64,000 nucleotides of DNA from Elysia chlorotica (Eukaryota > Mollusca > Gastropoda > Plakobranchidae), in the NCBI GenBank assembly GCA_003991915.1, contig RQTK01000896.1:92401-156400 (forward strand), in the 5' to 3' direction. Under the pieces are notes generated by a model. The model saw only the letters and a list, made by a program, of their open reading frames with translations. It did no database searches and was not told the DNA's origin. The translations under genes and the position numbers were made by a program. Shown here one piece after another: positions 59,661 through 64,000 of the stretch (positions within the stretch are counted from its first letter, which is position 1; each line of letters starts with the position of its first letter).

Positions 59661-60143
59661 TTTTAACATTAAAAAATTGAATGGAGGGAAGATCAGATAT
59701 CTCAATCAGCATATTGTAAATTGCACTGGCATGAAAGATTTTAAAAGTGTTGGTTTTATTATTTTTTTTATGGGAGCAATCTTCATCCAGTTGACCTAGA
59801 TAGCCTATTCTGTTTGGATAGGATCTCGACAAACCACAAACCAACTTAATCCTGAATGGGTGAAAACTACCATCTCCAAAATTCATAAGAATCAAAGCAC
59901 AAAAACTTACCTAAGGACTTTTGCCCAGTTTAATAAGGATTTTACGGGTCAAAAGATGGCTTTGACAGGACATAAATTAAAAAGGAGCCACACATATATT
60001 AAGAGAGAGACAGGAAAAGATTGCAGTTTCAATGTTTGGTTTCTTGATGAAGAGTGTTATGACAGCATGATGATTTGTGTACTTTTATTTCTCTCTGTGA
60101 GGACAGTTTAGTTATATTTTATTGATGTGCGTTTTATTTGTCC

Positions 60144-60755
60144 TCATGATTATGCTCTTGTGACAGTCAGCAGTTTTTAGTATAATAAAGCTTGTTTGTT
60201 GTATTATCATGTGTGTGAGTAGTTGGTGAGCTAGGCTTTTCTGCTTTTTTTGTTAGGTCTTATACTAATTTATTTTTTTTGTTTTATATCCTGTATCGAG
60301 TCATGATTTTTTTGTTGCTTGTTTGCTTTATTCTCTATACAAGTGTTATTAGTTTTATATTTTTTTTTTTCTTTTTTTGTGAATTACGACGCTTCAGTGG
60401 GATTCTTTGTATCCTTAGTTCTTGTGTAATTTGTGAAGTATTAGTGCATCATGATTATGCTCTTGTGACAGTCAGCAGTTTTTAGTAAAAGGAAGCGTGT
60501 GTTTTGTATTATCACGTGTGTGAGCAGTTGGTGAGCTAGGCTCTTCTGCCTTATTTGTTAGGACTTATACTAATCTAAATTAGTCGTCTTATAGCCGAAA
60601 CCGAGGCAGGAGCTGTTTGCAGCTAGTTTGCTTTATTCTCTATACAAGGGTTACGAGTTTTATATTTTCAGAGGACGTGAATTACGACGCATCAGTGGGA
60701 TTCTTGGTATCCCAAGTTCTTGTGTAATTTGTGAAGTATAAGTGCTCCGTTGTAA
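60144..60755 (+). repeat. tandem duplication, 306-bp unit
   Basis: Two diverged units begin with CATGATTATGCTCTTGTGAC at 60144 and 60450. Both contain GTGACAGTCAGCAGTTTTTA, GTTGGTGAGCTAGGCT, TTGCTTTATTCTCTATACAA and GTGAATTACGACGC. No coding frame was recognised. It may be part of a larger unclassified element that continues to about 61600. Confidence 0.85.
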
Positions 60756-61797
60756 TGTGAAGTTATTATTGCCTTTGAGAGGTGTGTTAATTATCCATGC
60801 TGGTTAGAACATGTTAGAGCTTTTTAAGATGCCATGCCTGGTTTCTAGCCGGTAAGCTTCCGAGCTGTATGTCTATTGCTATTGCTATTATCTACGATTA
60901 GTTGGGAACTACGACTGCATTCCCACCTGTGTATGAACTGTCATTGTTCGTCAACAATGTATCTCAGAGCTACCTATGAGCTGCTGTCGAGACGCTGTCC
61001 ATTACGTTTGTCAGCCTGCCTTTTCTTCACCGTCTGTGATCAGCCTGTCCACTCTGTCGTTGATCGTAAGCTTTACCGTGGTTGTCGTCCTGGTGACTAT
61101 ACGCTTCACCCTTGCTAGAGAGCGTCATCATCGCAGGAGCGTTATCTTTGTACTGTCATTGTTGGACCGTCATCGTTGAATCGTCTTTGCTGGGAGCTAT
61201 CATATAAGTGATTTTCTAGAACTCGAACTGCTATAAAATCTACACTTAGTATTTATGAGCCCTTTTGTTGTACTTAAATTAGACTCGCATGCTGAGTATT
61301 TTCCCACAAGTATCATTACTTAACATTTTGTGCTTTTATATATTTGTGTTTATCATGTAAATGCCGATTCCTATTATTTAGGTTCAATTATATTTTGGAA
61401 CTGCCATCCCTTGTTAGTCTTTTGCTATTTCCCCTGTGACTAATCTAGTGCCTTGTTGGAACTAAGACCCTTGCCTAGTTCAGCCTAACATCTGGAGCGA
61501 ACTTAGTTTAGCCCTAACAAAGAGAATGACTGTTTGTACAAGACCTGCTCTTCTTGAGTGCTAAATTTTCTCAATTAAAGTGTCATAGAGATCAGTAACT
61601 TTTTAAAAAAGTTTTGAGTATGAAACAAGATTCTGGAGAAAAGAAGAAATAATAACTCAGGCAAAGACATAGTGAAAAATAAAATGGAAGCAAAAAAAGC
61701 AGAACGCGACAAACAAACAAACTGGGGAAAACAATACAGATAGATAGAACATTTAGACTGCTAAATAGCTAGATAAATAGGTAGATAAACAAGACAG

Positions 61798-61819
61798 ACA
61801 GAGAGAAAGAGAGAGAGTC

Positions 61820-61882
<63 letters not shown>
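61798..61882. repeat. (GA)n microsatellite
   Basis: An impure GA run with AGTCAGAGAG interruptions at the left and a pure core to the right. Confidence 0.95.
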
Positions 61883-61887
<5 letters not shown>

Positions 61888-62299
61888 AAAAGAAATGAAA
61901 GAGAAAAGAGGTACAGAGGCTGAGAGAGAATGAAGGAGAAAAACCCCCAACAAATAACTTTAAATACAAGATCCAAGAAACGATACAGCATTAAAATTTA
62001 ACAACTGAAGTTAAGAAAACAAGATCATATTTTTAATTAACAGCATTAGTGCATCCTATCATAATTAAACTTTAGATGTAGACATGGCACGCAAAGTCAA
62101 AATTTAAACAAAGAAAGATAGAAAAAAATGTGTGAACAGATAAAAGGGCAAACTGAAATCCAAAACCTAAAAAGAAAAAACTAAACCGTTAAAATGGTGA
62201 AATGGAAAACATAGTAACGCAAGGGTGAGAAACAATAAAAACCAAAATGTTAAAATGGTGAACTGGAAAACATAGAGTAGCTGGGTTTTCCCATCTTAC

Positions 62300-62314
62300 C
62301 CCAGTCCCATTCAT
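62300..62314 (-). CDS. candidate 15-nt microexon
   Basis: A good pyrimidine-rich acceptor (TTGTCCTTTCCATGCCACCAG without its first base) and a GTAAGA donor bracket 15 nt that, in one phase, read (x)-Asp/Glu-Trp-Asp-Trp. It could belong to the minus-strand gene ending at 58199. The evidence is splice-site quality only. Confidence 0.25.
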
Positions 62315-63304
62315 CTGGTGGCATGGAAAGGACAAGTACAAATAAGGAATGGTTTCTTTCAGAGCATCAAATTGGACATACTTAATAGGCTTTGATAGAC
62401 CAATACATTATCAGTATTATTGCAACTGTCTTAGTTATGATTTATCTCACTCTCCTCATAGTAGCTACTTTTTTTTGGCAAGAATCTAGACAGCAATATC
62501 ATTGAATAAACCAAGGAGAAATATGCAATCTGTAACATTAATTAATTGTGTAAGTCTGTCCGTATGAAAAGTAGAGAATTGACTTACACGAATCTTAAAG
62601 AAAGACCCAAACTTTTTTAAACAGAATACATGTACATAAACCTTTTTCATTCTCATGGGAAAATAATTTAGTAGACATTAATGTCAATAGCTAAAAATGT
62701 TCTTCTTAAACCTTTTTTTTTTAATCATTAAGAATTCATTATTGGATTTGAGTTATACTAAGATAATTAATAGTTTTAAAATGCACACACACAAAACAGG
62801 AAACAAATATCACATCATACCAATAAAATTCAGAACCATTAGGAGACAAATAAGCACAAGATCTTCACCATGGCAGAAGAATATCTCATTCAACTATATG
62901 TTAAATGTTAATGTAATGGGAAAAAATCTATACAACATGAATGAATTTGGTGCTGAAAACTACTGGCACCACAATAAAAAGAAAATCTGTATTTTTTCTT
63001 CTAATATATGTATTATTCCTTGTGAGTAGCGTGTCAGCCCTATAGCACATACGCACATACGAAATCAAACAATTTAGGAGTGCAATGAATTAGCTGCAAA
63101 TTAAAATTCACTCAACAGCTTTTTTAATGTGGAAAAATTATAAAATTAGTCGGGAAACACAAATTACAAGTCTCCTTTCGTACACTGTTAATTATTGATA
63201 GCATTCATCACTAAATGTCTGACAACATTTAGTATTGAAAACAAGTAAAGCTATACTGTGAGTTCACATGACAACAACTGGAATGTGAAAAGCACAAAAC
63301 TCAC

Positions 63305-63332
63305 CTGAAGTCTTCTCACAGGATTCACTTCC
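63305..63332 (-). CDS. candidate 28-nt microexon
   Basis: The acceptor TTTTCTTGTTGTTCAG and the donor GTGAGT enclose 28 nt, open in two frames (for example GSESCEKTS). It could be an upstream exon of the minus-strand gene ending at 58199. No family motif supports it. Confidence 0.25.
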
Positions 63333-63532
63333 CTGAACAACAAGAAAATCTAAGTCTAGCGTGTTTGCTGGTGAGGAAGGGGGAGAGAGAAGCACAAGGA
63401 GTGAAACTTACTGACAGATCTACAGACAGAAGTAGACAGGGGGGGACAGCAATGTATGCATGGGCAGTCTTTCAGTTAGAGTTGGGGGGCATGAGAGAGA
63501 GTGAGGGAGAGAGTGAGGGAGAGGGGCAGAGA

Positions 63533-63537
63533 GAGAA

Positions 63538-63603
<66 letters not shown>

Positions 63604-63610
63604 AGAGAGA
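63533..63610. repeat. (GA)n microsatellite
   Basis: A GA run of about 35 units with GAGGGAGAG-type impure sequence on the left. The poly-RE and poly-SL frames are artefacts. Confidence 0.95.
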
Positions 63611-64000
63611 GAGAAAAAAGAAAAGAGGTAAGGGAACATTAAATAATCATTTAAAACTTTATGGAGTGCAGCAAATTGAATGACCACTTCTATAAAAACA
63701 TACTGAAAAAAAAAGTGATTATAAACAACAAACAGCAAAAAGCCTGGTGCTTCACAAATAAAGCACATGACGAGCGAAGCCCCCTGGCATATTGAATAGT
63801 AGAGAAGACGGTACTACACAGACAGGAGATCAGTTTAAAGTTAGATGCTTCTCATCTTCATTATCTTAGAAGCAGAAAGCAAAGCTGGAGTAAAATATAC
63901 GGCTGACATTTACATCTAAAAACTGTGTTTCAACACAGCCATCATGAATGTCTAAAAAACTAAAACTATGAAGAACTAAAACTAAGGGGCAGAGAAGTCA

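Overview
The window is AT-rich animal nuclear DNA. Genes are split by GT-AG introns, most of them long, and embedded in dense microsatellites, tRNA-derived SINEs and decayed transposons. The gene repertoire (including a UxxU selenoprotein L, a family known from aquatic animals), the Penelope-like and RNase H-bearing LINE remnants and the repeat style suggest a lophotrochozoan, most likely a mollusc (gastropod or bivalve). The species cannot be fixed from sequence alone.

Layout. (1) 1-2658: no gene recognised. (2) 2659-14524 (+): complete 12-exon MRPS5, a mitochondrial small-subunit ribosomal protein, whose exon 10 is present twice in tandem with only synonymous differences. (3) 14525-19985: a pogo/Tigger-like MITE, local duplications and an ~800-bp polypurine tract. 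(4) 20227-25992 (-): a nine-exon selenoprotein L gene (PRXL2/AhpC-like fold). Two in-frame TGA codons stand exactly where relatives have the CxxC redox pair, and a convincing SECIS hairpin lies in the 3' UTR. Conventional ORF prediction would break this gene. (5) 26300-35500: piggyBac and LINE remnants, SINEs and an isolated fucosyltransferase-like fragment. (6) 35507-39231 (+): complete seven-exon FCF1 (pre-rRNA endonuclease with a PIN domain). (7) 40144-49975 (-): a phytanoyl-CoA dioxygenase (PhyH) family Fe(II)/2-oxoglutarate oxygenase, convergent with FCF1. Its introns carry a 2.86-kb hAT element inserted next to a splice donor and a rearranged duplication that copied part of one exon. (8) 50000-58190: repeats and a Penelope-like element. 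(9) 58199-58398 (-): last coding exon of a gene entering from the right, tentatively aftiphilin-like, with two possible microexons further right.

The genes are independent housekeeping or redox genes, not a cluster. MRPS5 and FCF1 serve mitochondrial and cytosolic ribosome production, SelL is a thiol/selenol redox protein, and the PhyH protein is an oxygenase of unknown substrate. Exon boundaries were read by hand from splice sites, reading-phase continuity and remembered family motifs. No alignment or database search was run.
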